DNA of 64,000 nt from positions 565,501 to 629,500 of the forward strand of contig NC_053204.1 of the NCBI RefSeq assembly GCF_905163445.1, in the 5' to 3' direction. The DNA is from Pararge aegeria. Lineage: Eukaryota; Arthropoda; Insecta; Lepidoptera; Nymphalidae. The stretch's first letter is position 1; each line of letters opens with the position of its first letter. The notes under the pieces are model-generated. The model had not been told where the DNA came from and did no database searches. It saw only the letters and a list, made by a program, of their open reading frames with translations. The translations under genes were made by a program, and so were the position numbers. Below, in pieces: positions 63,500 through 64,000 of the stretch.

Positions 63500-63600
63500 C
63501 AATACTCTGATGTCAGTACTGTACAATACAAAACAATAACGTATAGTACTATACAATATAATACATTACACTGAAATACAATACTGTACAATACTGTCAC
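63500..63600. repeat. degenerate ACAATACTGT-type tandem repeat
   Basis: Variants of TACTGTACAATAC and TATAGTACTATACAATA follow one another for about 100 nt. Confidence 0.7.
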
Positions 63601-63639
63601 GCCTCTTAATTAATACCTATAAATATATCTATATATCTT

Positions 63640-64000
63640 GGACTATGTACTATTATAGAGAAAACTGAGGGCGATGAAAGTAGCTATTCTCGAAGTATCT
63701 CTAAGTGATCAAATCAGAAATAAGGAGATCCATAACATGTAATCTGATTCTTTCAACTCAGGTGGAAACTTTTAGATACTTTATCATCCAAAATACCAAA
63801 AGACAACTTTGAACAATGGGAGTTGATAGTGATGACTTATGGTTCCGAAACGTGGTTGCTAACTGTGGCATTTCTTAAAGTTCAGAGTCTGAACTACAGT
63901 GTTTGTATATGAAAGATCAAATCAGAATGAGAGATCCATGGAAGAACCAGTAACCAATGTAACACAATGAATCACAGAGCTGAAAGGGTAATGGTGAAGG
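63640..64000 (+). mobile_element. RTE-like LINE fragments, two partial copies
   Basis: The first piece has GTATCTCTAAGTGATCAAAT, then CAGAAATAAGGAGATCC (SLSDQIRNKEI). The second starts near 63770 with TGATGACTTATGGTTCCGAA (VMTYGSETW) and runs off the window. The frames are broken. Confidence 0.72.

Noticed and set aside
1..64000. bacterial or viral gene cluster
   Set aside because: No ribosome-binding sites, dense ORFs or operon layout are present. Introns, SINEs and LINEs show that this is an animal nuclear genome.

Overview
The window is nuclear DNA of an insect, most likely a moth or butterfly (Lepidoptera). Three observations support this: spliced protein-coding exons in an AT-rich background, tRNA-derived SINE families of lepidopteran type, and many copies of a Lep1/Helitron-like element that starts near ACTAATATTATA and ends in CGCGGGCAGAAGCTAG. 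No bacterial operons, CRISPR arrays or prophage features are present.

Positions 1-14909 (+) hold the 3' part of one spliced gene. Ten exons join in frame across nine GT-AG introns and encode about 424 residues up to a stop. They form four immunoglobulin (Ig) folds, each with its cysteine pair, then a low-complexity linker and a very short hydrophobic C-terminus. The 5' end of the gene lies left of the window. Eight of the nine introns are phase 1 or 2 and the last is phase 0. Most exons are very GC-rich and the introns are AT-rich. The product is a secreted or membrane-anchored Ig-superfamily protein; I could not assign an orthologue. The introns carry a LINE with an intact reverse-transcriptase (RT) core, a second 3' end of the same LINE, SINEs, an inverted-repeat element, a long Helitron-like copy and antisense RTE fragments.

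From 14910 to 64000 I find no second host gene that I can support. About 14.9-21.4 kb is AT-rich and looks largely single-copy, with one weak ORF candidate on the minus strand at 16474-16740. The rest is a mosaic of mobile-element relics. These include at least nine fragments of one RTE-like LINE, three copies of a CR1/Jockey-type LINE, fragments of four other non-LTR families, four SINE families (called A to D here), Lep1/Helitron-like copies on both strands, several inverted-repeat (MITE-like) elements, and a Harbinger-like element with a decayed MADF domain.

The most interesting signals are structural. SINE-B and the CR1/Jockey-type LINE share a 3' end, which suggests the LINE mobilised the SINE. 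Four perfect short palindromes with 2-7 nt loops look like template-switch mutations, and one can be compared with sister SINE copies in this window. There are clear nested insertions at 43.5-44.0 kb and 8.0-8.5 kb. Family letters (SINE-A to D; repeats E to J and Z) are local names used in this annotation only.
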